A program made the position numbers and the translations under genes. The notes beneath the pieces were generated by a model that was not told the DNA's origin, ran no database searches, and worked only from the letters and a program-made list of their open reading frames with translations. This document shows, in pieces, positions 1 through 7,529 of a stretch of DNA of 64,000 nucleotides. Numbering within the stretch: position 1 is the stretch's first letter; the number at the start of each line of letters is the position of its first letter. Source of the stretch: Lyngbya confervoides BDU141951 (GTDB lineage Bacteria; Cyanobacteriota; Cyanobacteriia; Thermosynechococcales; Thermosynechococcaceae); NCBI RefSeq assembly GCF_000817775.3, contig NZ_JTHE03000022.1, positions 1 to 64,000 on the forward strand, given 5' to 3'.

Positions 1-134
1 CTCATCCTCAACGACCTCTTCGTGATTTCGCTAACCTCTCTCCTCATTCCCGCATCTCTCTTATTCTTTTGAAATGAAACCTTAACCGCTGGGATTGCGG
101 TGCGAGAATGAGAGTGAATGAGAATGACAGTTGC

Positions 135-533
135 TTAGCACTCGCCAATCAGTCCCTGGGAATGCCGATTTAGATCTTTGGCGTTGACGCCATGGTGTCG
201 TGCAATTTCAATGATGCGACGCGCAACCTGCCAGCGATTAGGAACCTCTTCGGCTTGGCTCCACAGATCGAGTTGCCGGTAGAGATCTTCCTCCGCGGCA
301 TACATTGCCGAGTCCGGATGGGAACTCTGCCCCAAGGACTGTAAACGAGTCAGTAAGGACACCACAAATTCATGCTGCTCACCTTTCAGCTGTTGATGGG
401 CAGCGCTCAGCAGCGCCTCAATTTGCAACTGATATTCAAGCTTGCTTGTAGCTCTTTTGGCGAGCGAGCTTAAGCCCGTGGGAATATCCCCCGCAGAGAG
501 CATTCGAAGAATATGACGGACATCTTCTGACAC
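135..533 (-). CDS. conserved hypothetical protein (132 aa)
   Basis: I do not recognise this protein. It is soluble, mostly helical and about 132 aa, with no signal peptide, membrane segment or catalytic motif that I can see. The start is a GTG at 533, preceded by a Shine-Dalgarno-like TGAGGTAAA, which supports that start. It stands alone: the left side is the window edge and the right side is a 370-base non-coding stretch. Composition and codon use match the neighbouring cyanobacterial genes, so it is probably a real lineage-specific gene. Confidence 0.6.
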   Translation of the reverse strand: MSEDVRHILRMLSAGDIPTGLSSLAKRATSKLEYQLQIEALLSAAHQQLKGEQHEFVVSLLTRLQSLGQSSHPDSAMYAAEEDLYRQLDLWSQAEEVPNRWQVARRIIEIARHHGVNAKDLNRHSQGLIGEC

Positions 534-906
534 AAATTTACCTCAGATAACCAGTGGGCAGACGCCCAACCCTTCAAGGGAAAATTATAGGTCGGCATCG
601 TCCTCCCACCCAAATATTAGAACTGGTATTTTTTGTCTCTCTTGCGTGCAGCGTCACAGTGAAACCACAGCACGGAAAAGACTCAAAACATTCCAGTCCA
701 GCAGCACAGTGACGTGACTCTTTCTGAGCACACACCGTTGGTCTCACATCACTTCACAACCTCTTAGCCCTGGGGCGATAGGAGCAACGCGCTGGGATAA
801 TGGGGAGGATGATGACTGCAGAATCTAGGGCGTAGTAATTTTGGTATAATGGTTTGCTCGCTTGTTCGCATTCAAAATAGAAGGCCCTGATTGAGACTTC
901 ACTGCT
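534..906. other. 373-base intergenic region
   Basis: There is no convincing ORF on either strand. It holds the upstream regions of the divergent genes on both sides. The only clear signal is an extended -10 promoter at 842-850, listed separately. No tRNA or repeat was seen. Confidence 0.5.
842..850 (+). promoter_or_regulatory. extended -10 promoter for the DUF3134 gene
   Basis: TGGTATAAT is a perfect extended -10 (TGn plus TATAAT) 57 bases before the ATG at 907. No good -35 hexamer lies at the usual spacing, which fits an extended -10 promoter read by the primary sigma factor. Confidence 0.5.
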
Positions 907-1125
907 ATGCAAAATCCATCATTAAGACAGCAAGCCTTATCTGAACTTGCTCCCGTAATTCCACCCAATACTAAGGCGTCTATCCTAACTTGGTTAGAGG
1001 GCACCGGGCGCTTAATGGATCGGGAAGTTGTGGAACCGAAGAACACGGAAGAGGAGGAAATTGAGGAAATCAACGCCCTGATGGGTGATTCCGATGACTA
1101 CATTGATGAAGATGACGATGCATAG
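907..1125 (+). CDS. DUF3134 family small acidic protein
   Basis: The 72-aa protein begins MQNPSLRQQ and contains a central ILTWLEGTGRLMDRE stretch typical of the cyanobacterial DUF3134 family. The last third is almost all Glu and Asp (residues about 48-72). Function is unknown. It is cytosolic with no membrane segment. An extended -10 promoter lies 57 bases upstream, so it is probably transcribed alone. The family call rests on recall of the conserved core; the length fits. Confidence 0.75.
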   Translation: MQNPSLRQQALSELAPVIPPNTKASILTWLEGTGRLMDREVVEPKNTEEEEIEEINALMGDSDDYIDEDDDA

Positions 1126-1196
1126 CTGAATGGAAAACTTGAGGGGGAGAAAGCGTAATTTCAATCCTCTTTTGTACAAGCCTGCGGCAACAATCT

Positions 1197-1256
1197 AAAG
1201 GCAACGATCCGGGAGAGTGATCCATCGTTGCTTTGCAGGATCGTTGCTTTGCAGGA
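1197..1256. repeat. hairpin overlapping a 16-bp tandem duplication
   Basis: TCGTTGCTTTGCAGGA is repeated perfectly at 1225-1240 and 1241-1256. The first copy also pairs with the upstream AAAGGCAACGATC (from about 1198) to make a hairpin. It lies between the DUF3134 gene and mraY and could act as a weak terminator, although there is no T-tract directly after it. Confidence 0.6.
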
Positions 1257-1307
1257 TTGACCCTTAGATATTCAGAGCGGAGTACGTTCAAGTTTTCAAA
1301 TTAAAAG

Positions 1308-2414
1308 ATGCAGGTTTCGGAGCAAGCACCGTTGATATCAGGAAAAGGACTGTACGTGGGCCTGTGCCTTGGGCTGCTAGCCATCACCGTTGGAGCAGAT
1401 GCGCTGTCGGGACGATTTTTGACCCCCCTCACTTCGATCACGCTGCCCTTTGTGGTAACTGCGCTGGTCACGTCCATTTTGGGACTATGGGTGGTTCCCC
1501 TATTAAAGCAGTTAAAGGCAGGCCAGGTGATTCGCGAGGATGGTCCTCAGCAGCATCTGCAAAAGGCCGGAACACCCACCATGGGCGGAGTATTTTTTAT
1601 TCCGGTGGGTTTGGGAATGAGTATAGTTCTTTGCGCTGTGGGAGTAGGAAAGGTCACCCCTAATCTTATCGCCAGCGGCCTGCTAACCCTCACCCTGGGA
1701 GGACTCGGCTGGGTAGATGATCTCCAGGTCCTGCTCAAAAAGTCCAATCGCGGGATTTCCGCGAAGCTCCGCTTGGGAATTGAGATTGTCTCAGGGGGGG
1801 CCTTTACGGCTTGGTTGTTGTGGAGCCAACCCGCGATCGCGACGGTTCAACTGCCCTTTGGGCTTTCCCTTTCCCTAGGCATTTTCTTTGCCTTGCTTGC
1901 CATTTTCGTGGTGGCAGCGGAGTCCAATGCGGTGAACTTGACCGATGGAATGGACGGCCTTGCCGCAGGGACAGCCGCGATCGCCTTTTTAGGCCTTGCC
2001 CTGATAGTGGCCCCCACCGATCCCGATTTACAAATTTTCTGCGCCTGTCTAGGGGGAGGGTGCCTCGGCTTCTTAAGTCATAACCACAACCCGGCCCGAG
2101 TCTTCATGGGGGATACCGGGTCCCTCGCCCTGGGGGCTGGACTGGCAGCTGTGGGGCTGACTTCTAATAATCTGTGGGCCTTACTGATCCTCAGCGGCTT
2201 GTTCTTAGCCGAGTCTGTATCGGTCATTGCCCAAGTGCTGTTTTATAAGGCGACCAAAGATAGCAACGGCGTCGGTCAACGGCTGTTGAAAATGGCGCCT
2301 CTCCATCACCACTACGAATTATCAGGATGGCCGGAAACCAAGGTGGTTGGGGTATTCTATCTGGTGGGGTTGGGGTTAGCCGCCTTCTCAGTGGGTCTAG
2401 ATCAACTCCGTTAA
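1308..2414 (+). CDS. mraY: phospho-N-acetylmuramoyl-pentapeptide-transferase
   Basis: MraY transfers phospho-MurNAc-pentapeptide from UDP to undecaprenyl phosphate to form lipid I, the first membrane step of peptidoglycan synthesis. The 368-aa protein is polytopic, with about ten hydrophobic segments. Family motifs are present: GWVDD (first Asp pair) around residue 145, NLTDGMDGLA around residue 210 and the HHHYE loop near residue 335. Length is normal for cyanobacteria. No dcw-cluster genes flank it, so it is a stand-alone copy, as is common in this phylum. It ends about 50 bases from the convergent gloB. Confidence 0.96.
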   Translation: MQVSEQAPLISGKGLYVGLCLGLLAITVGADALSGRFLTPLTSITLPFVVTALVTSILGLWVVPLLKQLKAGQVIREDGPQQHLQKAGTPTMGGVFFIPVGLGMSIVLCAVGVGKVTPNLIASGLLTLTLGGLGWVDDLQVLLKKSNRGISAKLRLGIEIVSGGAFTAWLLWSQPAIATVQLPFGLSLSLGIFFALLAIFVVAAESNAVNLTDGMDGLAAGTAAIAFLGLALIVAPTDPDLQIFCACLGGGCLGFLSHNHNPARVFMGDTGSLALGAGLAAVGLTSNNLWALLILSGLFLAESVSVIAQVLFYKATKDSNGVGQRLLKMAPLHHHYELSGWPETKVVGVFYLVGLGLAAFSVGLDQLR

Positions 2415-2464
2415 GCCCCACCCGTCCTTGAAGCCTCCCTCCAGGACTTCGGACAAACTCCACC

Positions 2465-3244
2465 CTAAAATCGGTCCTTCCGGTGCCGTATTTCGGCAAA
2501 GGTGGCGAGGGGTTCTTGGCAATGAACCGCCTGCATCAAAGCCAGAGAATCCCACCGCAAAAAAGGATTGGTTTGCAATTCCACATCCAGAGTCGAGGGA
2601 ATCGTCGCGCTCCCAACGGATCGCAGCGCCTGCACGGTCGCCAATCGATGATTGAGAGCCGGATGATCGGGCTCAAGGGTTAGGGCAAATCGAAGGTTAT
2701 TCAACGTATATTCGTGGGCACACCAAAGGCGAGTTTGGGGGGGAAGGTGGCGAAAGCGGTTTAAGGCGATCAGCATCTGGGCCGCAGATCCCTCAAAGAG
2801 TCGTCCGCAGCCTCCGGCAAAGAGGGTATCTCCACAAAACAAGTCTCCCTGGGCGGAGGCTGTCCCTGGGGGAAAATAATAGGCAAGGTGTCCCAGGGTA
2901 TGCCCCGGCACATGCATCACATCAGCGCAACACTTCGCAAATTCAACGCGATCCCCCTCTTTTAGACTCACCGTCCCCCCTGGAATCCGCCCCAAGGTGA
3001 CATCGTATTGACTCCCGTAAACCACCAGGTCTGGAAAAGCGCGGATCAGGTCCCGATTCCCCCCCACGTGGTCCCCATGGTGGTGCGTGTTCCAAATTGC
3101 CGTAAGCCGCGCTCCCCAGATCGAGAGCTGAACCAAAACCGGATCGGCCAGGGCTGGATCAATCACCACCGCTTCATGCCGCAGGGGGTCGTGTAAAAGA
3201 AAAATATAGTTGTCGGATAACACTGGAATCAGCTTGATTTCCAT
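2465..3244 (-). CDS. gloB: hydroxyacylglutathione hydrolase (glyoxalase II)
   Basis: This enzyme hydrolyses S-lactoylglutathione to lactate and glutathione in methylglyoxal detoxification. It has the metallo-beta-lactamase fold with a complete binuclear metal motif THHHGDHVGG, followed by HVPGHTLGH, the GDTLF loop and CAHEYT. I chose the internal ATG at 3244 (MEIKLIPVLSDNY), giving 259 aa, because this is the usual family N-terminus; an upstream in-frame start at 3280 would add 12 atypical residues. It is convergent with mraY. Confidence 0.93.
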   Translation of the reverse strand: MEIKLIPVLSDNYIFLLHDPLRHEAVVIDPALADPVLVQLSIWGARLTAIWNTHHHGDHVGGNRDLIRAFPDLVVYGSQYDVTLGRIPGGTVSLKEGDRVEFAKCCADVMHVPGHTLGHLAYYFPPGTASAQGDLFCGDTLFAGGCGRLFEGSAAQMLIALNRFRHLPPQTRLWCAHEYTLNNLRFALTLEPDHPALNHRLATVQALRSVGSATIPSTLDVELQTNPFLRWDSLALMQAVHCQEPLATFAEIRHRKDRF

Positions 3245-3426
3245 CACAGGCCTTCCCCAAAAACAAAATCCTGGACTCATCCTAGGATGGAGTGCCCCTC
3301 AACGGGAAACAGAGGCAGAAAAAACCGTCCGTTATTCCTGGAGTGTTTTGCCCTGGGGTGGCGCTGACCTTGCGATCGCCAACCCGTTCTTGACATCCTC
3401 TCCCTCTGAGCTTTCAGGTTGAACTT

Positions 3427-4189
3427 TCAGGTACAGAGAGAGATTCCTGGGGTCGCCCCAAAGATTGCCTGCTTCAACCGGTGACCGCTAGGCTGAGGAA
3501 CCCCAGTCCCCGCCCCATCCCCTCCACAAGCATTTTCTATTTGCCGTTGCCCACGGCTACAGATCACTTACGCTACTGCAACATCCCTCGGCTTAGTTGA
3601 GCCACAACTAGGGCACTGATGCACTCTCACGCTCAAGTCTTTTTTTGACTGCGGCACCACAATCAAGACAGTCCTGACTCGTCCCTCTTGGGTCAACCTT
3701 GCCGTAATACACCTCTCGCTTGAAGCACACCCCAGGCAGGATTTGATGGATGAACTGCCCTAATCCTGCATCCAACGGATGCTGACCCAGCATCCCTTTG
3801 GCCATAATCCGGAAGTCCAAGTCTTCCCCGGAAATCATCCCTGCACCGTCGCAGAGGTGATGCGCCAGCTTGAAATGCCAGTCTTTTCGAGTATCGGCAA
3901 TGCGTTGATGGACTCTCCCAATCTTCTTATGGAGCTTCAGCCAGTTTGCAGGGAAGTTAGCCTTGGCCGCAGTCAACCGCTTTGCCTGAACGTGGTAATT
4001 CGGGAAGGGCGCATCTGCTGGCAAGATAAACGCTTGCTGAATCGAACAAGCATTCACGGGTAACTTGCGAGAATTTAGCCAGTCTTTGCGCTGCGGGAGC
4101 GCAAAGTTCCAGACATTGCGGCACAGATCCAGAATGTGCTCAATCTCTGAAATCTGCTCGGCAGTCGGCTCTAACTTGAATTCCCAGGT
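3427..4189 (-). pseudogene. tnpB: decayed IS200/IS605-type tnpB (RNA-guided nuclease ancestor)
   Basis: The open part (3608-4189) has a TnpB N-terminal helix-turn-helix (EFKLEPTAEQ...), a RuvC-II-like GEDLDF region and the start of the zinc finger (CLDCGA). It is about 200 aa against roughly 400 in intact TnpB: the middle, including the RuvC-I Asp segment, is deleted. At the A7 run near 3640 one extra base shifts the frame. Skipping it restores KKDLSVRVHQCPSCG, completing the zinc finger, and RDVAVA (RuvC-III). A nonsense TAA follows at once, after which a typical TnpB tail reads on to a TGA at 3427-3429. There are thus three independent lesions. No tnpA is adjacent. Confidence 0.88.
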
Positions 4190-4259
4190 CATATTTAGCG
4201 TATCTACGCCATACAACAAAACTGTATAGATTTCTCCCTGTGGTCGCGCTCCGCTACAC

Positions 4260-4285
4260 CCCCAGCCAAGCGTTTAGTTGTGGCT
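4260..4285. repeat. possible IS end hairpin beside the tnpB remnant
   Basis: CCAGCC and GGCTGG form a short palindrome with a 14-base loop just outside the 5' end of the tnpB remnant. IS200/IS605 elements carry subterminal hairpins, so this may be the left end of the dead element. The right end may lie near 3391-3400, where the minus strand reads GAGGATGTCAAG. Both ends are inferred. Confidence 0.3.
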
Positions 4286-4359
4286 GGTGTACTGCGAAGA
4301 ATTTCGATAGAACTTGTAAACAGCAGGCAAACCTTGGAAATGAGGAAGAAAGGTACGGT

Positions 4360-5205
4360 ATGATGAGAAAACGTAAACAAGTGTTAAGAGCACCTCCTAT
4401 GAAGCTTCGTGTTAACGCTCTGGCGAAAGTGACGGTGGCCCTGTTACTGTGCTTGGTTCTTTGGGTTCCAGGTTCACTGGCCCAGGCCTTCGACAATCCA
4501 GAACTGTTACCAGATTTCCAAACGCCAGTCCTGGATCTAACGAAGGCGCTCACCAAGACTCAAGCGGCACAACTCGAAGACACCATCAATACCTTTGAGC
4601 GGGAAACCGGATGGAAGCTGAGGGTCCTCACTCAGCGCGATGAAACTCCCGGTCGAGCCGTAAAAGACTATTGGCAGCTTGACGAAAAGAGCGTTCTCTT
4701 AGTTGCCGACGCGCGAGGTGGCAACATCTTGAACTTCAGTGTGGGAGAAGAGGTCTACCAGTTACTTCCCCGCACCTTCTGGGTAGAGCTGCAAACTCGA
4801 TTTGGCAACCAGTATTTTGTGCGTGATGAAGGAGAAGACCAATCCATTTTGCAGGCCTTGGGGGCCGTGCAGGGATGTCTAGCCAAGGGAGGCTGCAATG
4901 TTGTGCCAGGATTACCGCAGGAGCAGTGGATTTTCACCCTCATCACCTCCTTGGCCGGAGGCATTATCTGTGGATTTGCCGGTCGGCCTCGCAAGCCTGA
5001 CCAGGTGTTTGCCTGGCAATGGGCCTTAATTTTTTCGCCCCTCTGGGGAATGTTATTTATTTCCTTTGGCATTGGCCCCGTTGTCACCCGCACCAGCGAT
5101 TGGGTTCCCCTAGTGCGCAATATTGGCGGTTTTTTGCTTGGATTTCTGGGCGCTTACATGACCCAATGGCTAGGACCGGAGCCGGCATCGGATGCCTTAG
5201 ATTAG
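4360..5205 (+). CDS. psb32: TPM-domain protein, Psb32-like
   Basis: The protein has a basic N-terminus, a signal-peptide hydrophobic stretch ending ...SLAQA, a TPM domain (LPDFQTPVLDLTKALTKTQ onward) and hydrophobic segments toward the C-terminus. This layout matches cyanobacterial Psb32 and plant TLP18.3, which support photosystem II repair from the thylakoid lumen. The start is uncertain: ATG at 4360 (with AAGAAAGG upstream) or 4399. A longer reading from 4240 overlaps the IS remnant and is unlikely. Naming is by architecture; other TPM proteins look similar. Confidence 0.7.
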   Translation: MMRKRKQVLRAPPMKLRVNALAKVTVALLLCLVLWVPGSLAQAFDNPELLPDFQTPVLDLTKALTKTQAAQLEDTINTFERETGWKLRVLTQRDETPGRAVKDYWQLDEKSVLLVADARGGNILNFSVGEEVYQLLPRTFWVELQTRFGNQYFVRDEGEDQSILQALGAVQGCLAKGGCNVVPGLPQEQWIFTLITSLAGGIICGFAGRPRKPDQVFAWQWALIFSPLWGMLFISFGIGPVVTRTSDWVPLVRNIGGFLLGFLGAYMTQWLGPEPASDALD

Positions 5206-5314
5206 AGTTAGGTTGGATATTCAGCCTGTGGCAGCACAAAGCCGGTAAGATAGGGACAGCTTAAATAGAGCTTAAATATGGACAGATTTCTGCCTCCTCG
5301 GCTCTTTCATTGAG

Positions 5315-6187
5315 ATGGCAAGCTGGACCCTAAGACGGTGGCAATCAATTGCAGGGATGATGGTGCTGCTGCTGAGTTTAAGCAGCGTAATGGGATGCCA
5401 ATTGCGGGACTCTCACAGCACGCATCTGAGTTTAGGCAATCCCACCCATGCCCAGCCCAGGGCCAGCAGGACAGACAATTATCTTCAGATTAAGCCTCAG
5501 TACGCCCTCGCCTACAGCCAGAAACTGGGGCGCGCCCGCTGGGTCAGTTGGCAACTCAATCAAACCTGGCTGGGGGAGGTGGATCGGCAAAATGACTTTC
5601 GGCCCGATCCCGGCCTTCCCCCGGACTGGCCGCCGATCTTTCCCAGTGATTACCGACGAACAGGGTACGACCGTGGTCATTGGGTGCCTTCCAGCGATCG
5701 CACTCGGACCGTTGAGGACAACTCATCCACCTTTTTGATGACAAATATCATGCCCCAGGCCCCCGATAATAACCAAGGTCCCTGGGTAGAACTAGAAAAA
5801 GACTGTCGCACCTGGGTACAATCCGGTCAGTCCCTGTATATTCTCGCAGGGGGATACGGCGAGCGTCCGGCGGTGGCTGGGGGCAAGCTGGTGCCGCCAG
5901 CCCGTCTATGGAAAGTCATTGTTCGGGTCAATAGTCTGGACGGCAAGCAGCCGGTCACCCCGCGTCAGATTGATTCCCAAACCACCCTCATTGCCGTAGA
6001 CATGCCCAATGCGCAAGGCATCCGCGATCGCCCCTGGCAAGACTATCAGGTCACGGTTGATCAAATTGAGGCTGCAACCGGCCTCAACCTGCTCTCTCGC
6101 ATCCCCACCAAACTCCAGAAGAATCTAGAGCGCCAGCGATTTCCAATCCTTAAACCAAAATCTGCACCGGAGCCGATCATTCCCTAG
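5315..6187 (+). CDS. nucA: DNA/RNA non-specific endonuclease, NucA type
   Basis: A secreted sugar-non-specific nuclease. An N-terminal hydrophobic segment ends in a lipobox-like VMGC (Cys28), so export or lipid anchoring is likely. The beta-beta-alpha-metal motif DRGH is at residues 119-122 with the catalytic His122, followed by PSSDRT and the NIMPQAPDNN metal-binding segment. The region around residues 118-260 follows Anabaena NucA closely, as I recall that sequence. Length (290 aa) is close to NucA. It converges on a NuiA-type inhibitor and the two genes share a CTAG at their stops. Confidence 0.9.
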   Translation: MASWTLRRWQSIAGMMVLLLSLSSVMGCQLRDSHSTHLSLGNPTHAQPRASRTDNYLQIKPQYALAYSQKLGRARWVSWQLNQTWLGEVDRQNDFRPDPGLPPDWPPIFPSDYRRTGYDRGHWVPSSDRTRTVEDNSSTFLMTNIMPQAPDNNQGPWVELEKDCRTWVQSGQSLYILAGGYGERPAVAGGKLVPPARLWKVIVRVNSLDGKQPVTPRQIDSQTTLIAVDMPNAQGIRDRPWQDYQVTVDQIEAATGLNLLSRIPTKLQKNLERQRFPILKPKSAPEPIIP

Positions 6188-6588
6188 GTCTCGATAGCTT
6201 GCGTTCGGAGTCCCATCCAGGTTCCCGTTGGCGATCGCCCCACAATATACACATCTAGCTGCCTGTCCCCAATCCGATAGACCTTGACGGAATCCAAGAC
6301 TTGCAACAGGAGCTTGTAGAGCTGCTCATAGCGCTGCAGGACCTGGCCCTCTGCCTGCCGATGCCAGGGTTTAGGCACCAGCACCGGGGCAAAAAAATCC
6401 GCCAGGGAGATCACCTGCATCGGAGTCATGGGGGCATATCCCATCTGCTGCCTCAGACTTTGAGCCTCAAAGGGCTGAACTCCATCCCAGACCCATACCT
6501 CAAAGGGAGCATCGGTTTCGCTCATCCACCACAAATCCTCGACCGCGGCTCGCAATTTTGCCAGTCGCGCTTCATCCTCGGACACCAT
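6184..6588 (-). CDS. nuiA: nuclease A inhibitor (NuiA-like)
   Basis: This 134-aa cytosolic protein matches Anabaena NuiA (135 aa) along its length: MSE near the N-terminus with Glu at residue 24, PFEVWVWDG, RIGDRQLDVYIVG, and a C-terminal ...ET. From the NucA-NuiA structure, as I recall it, the C-terminal Thr and Glu24 bind the metal bridging the two proteins; both are present here. The ATG at 6588 is set by a perfect AAGGAGG seven bases upstream, so the longer reading to 6756 is rejected. It should protect the cell from the nuclease encoded opposite. It lies 76 bases after the hydrolase gene on the same strand. Confidence 0.9.
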   Translation of the reverse strand: MVSEDEARLAKLRAAVEDLWWMSETDAPFEVWVWDGVQPFEAQSLRQQMGYAPMTPMQVISLADFFAPVLVPKPWHRQAEGQVLQRYEQLYKLLLQVLDSVKVYRIGDRQLDVYIVGRSPTGTWMGLRTQAIET

Positions 6589-6664
6589 GGAAACCTCCTT
6601 TTCGCTCCAGACCATTTTCCCAGGCCCCCCCAAGGCTAGTGTAAAAATCTTGAGACTCAGCAGA

Positions 6665-7507
6665 TCAAACCTCCGGCGGCACTTCCACAGCCAAATCCTC
6701 CGAAAAAACAGCTCGATCACAGTCCGCCAGTAAAATCTCTGCAATGACGGCTGCATGGGTTTGAATCAGATCATGGCCAGCCTTGGGCAGCAGGTGATAC
6801 TTCGCCTTGGCAATACCGGCCGCAAAGGTTTGACAGTGCCAAAGGGGAATCACCTTATCTTCCCCCCCGGCAATCACCAGAGCCGGAACCTGGATGTGGT
6901 GCAGATCCTTTTCCAGGGTGTCAATGGCATCTTCAGGTCGAAGGCGATCGCACAGGAAAGATCGCGCCACCGGCTGTTCTGTCAGAGCCGTTCTCACCTT
7001 CAGCAACATTTCCACCGTTGCGGCCTGTCCCAACCAGCGCCCCACCGGAGCAATGGCTCGTAATCCCCAATCCACCCAGGGCGATTGCCAGAGCAGCGGA
7101 CGCATATAGCGATAACGTCCCACAAATTCATCATCTCGAATTCCAGCAGGAGCAATGAGCGTCAAGTGAGCAATATCCTTCATGTGCAGGGCACAGGCCG
7201 CCGCCGTCCAACCCCCATAGGAATGCCCCACCACAGAATAGTGAGACAATCCAAGGGCCTGGACAAAGGCACGAATAAAATCAACCTGATGCCAAACGGT
7301 GTACTTTAAACTGGGTTTCGAAGACTGGCCAAACCCCAACAGATCCGGCGCAAAACAGTGGAATTGATCCCCCAGCAACCCCGCCAAAGCCTCCCAGTTT
7401 TGACCACTGCCGAAAAACCCGTGGAGGAGCAACAGCGGTTGCCCCCGCCCCCATTCTCGATAATGCACCTGATAGGGATTGAGATGGAGAACTTGTGTAG
7501 ACATCAT
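6665..7507 (-). CDS. alpha/beta hydrolase
   Basis: The 280-aa protein has the oxyanion loop HGFFGSGQNW (about residue 30), nucleophile elbow GHSYGG (about residue 95), an Asp in GGEDKVIP and a late His in KAGHD, so the catalytic triad is complete. The substrate is unknown. Cyanobacteria carry several such paralogues, and a second one lies at 13727-14647. It starts 22 bases after the MscS gene on the same strand and may be co-transcribed with it and nuiA. The start is one of two adjacent ATGs at 7507/7504. Confidence 0.85.
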   Translation of the reverse strand: MMSTQVLHLNPYQVHYREWGRGQPLLLLHGFFGSGQNWEALAGLLGDQFHCFAPDLLGFGQSSKPSLKYTVWHQVDFIRAFVQALGLSHYSVVGHSYGGWTAAACALHMKDIAHLTLIAPAGIRDDEFVGRYRYMRPLLWQSPWVDWGLRAIAPVGRWLGQAATVEMLLKVRTALTEQPVARSFLCDRLRPEDAIDTLEKDLHHIQVPALVIAGGEDKVIPLWHCQTFAAGIAKAKYHLLPKAGHDLIQTHAAVIAEILLADCDRAVFSEDLAVEVPPEV

Positions 7508-7529
7508 GGGTTGAGATCATCCTCTCCGG

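Noticed and set aside
1-72. Open hydrophobic frame at the left edge (about 23 codons ending in TGA)
   Set aside because: It could be the C-terminus of a gene outside the window, but it is too short to identify and has no recognisable motif.
4240-4359. N-terminal extension of the Psb32-like protein
   Set aside because: The first 40 codons run from the IS remnant flank and hide the signal peptide; starts at 4360 or 4399 are more sensible.
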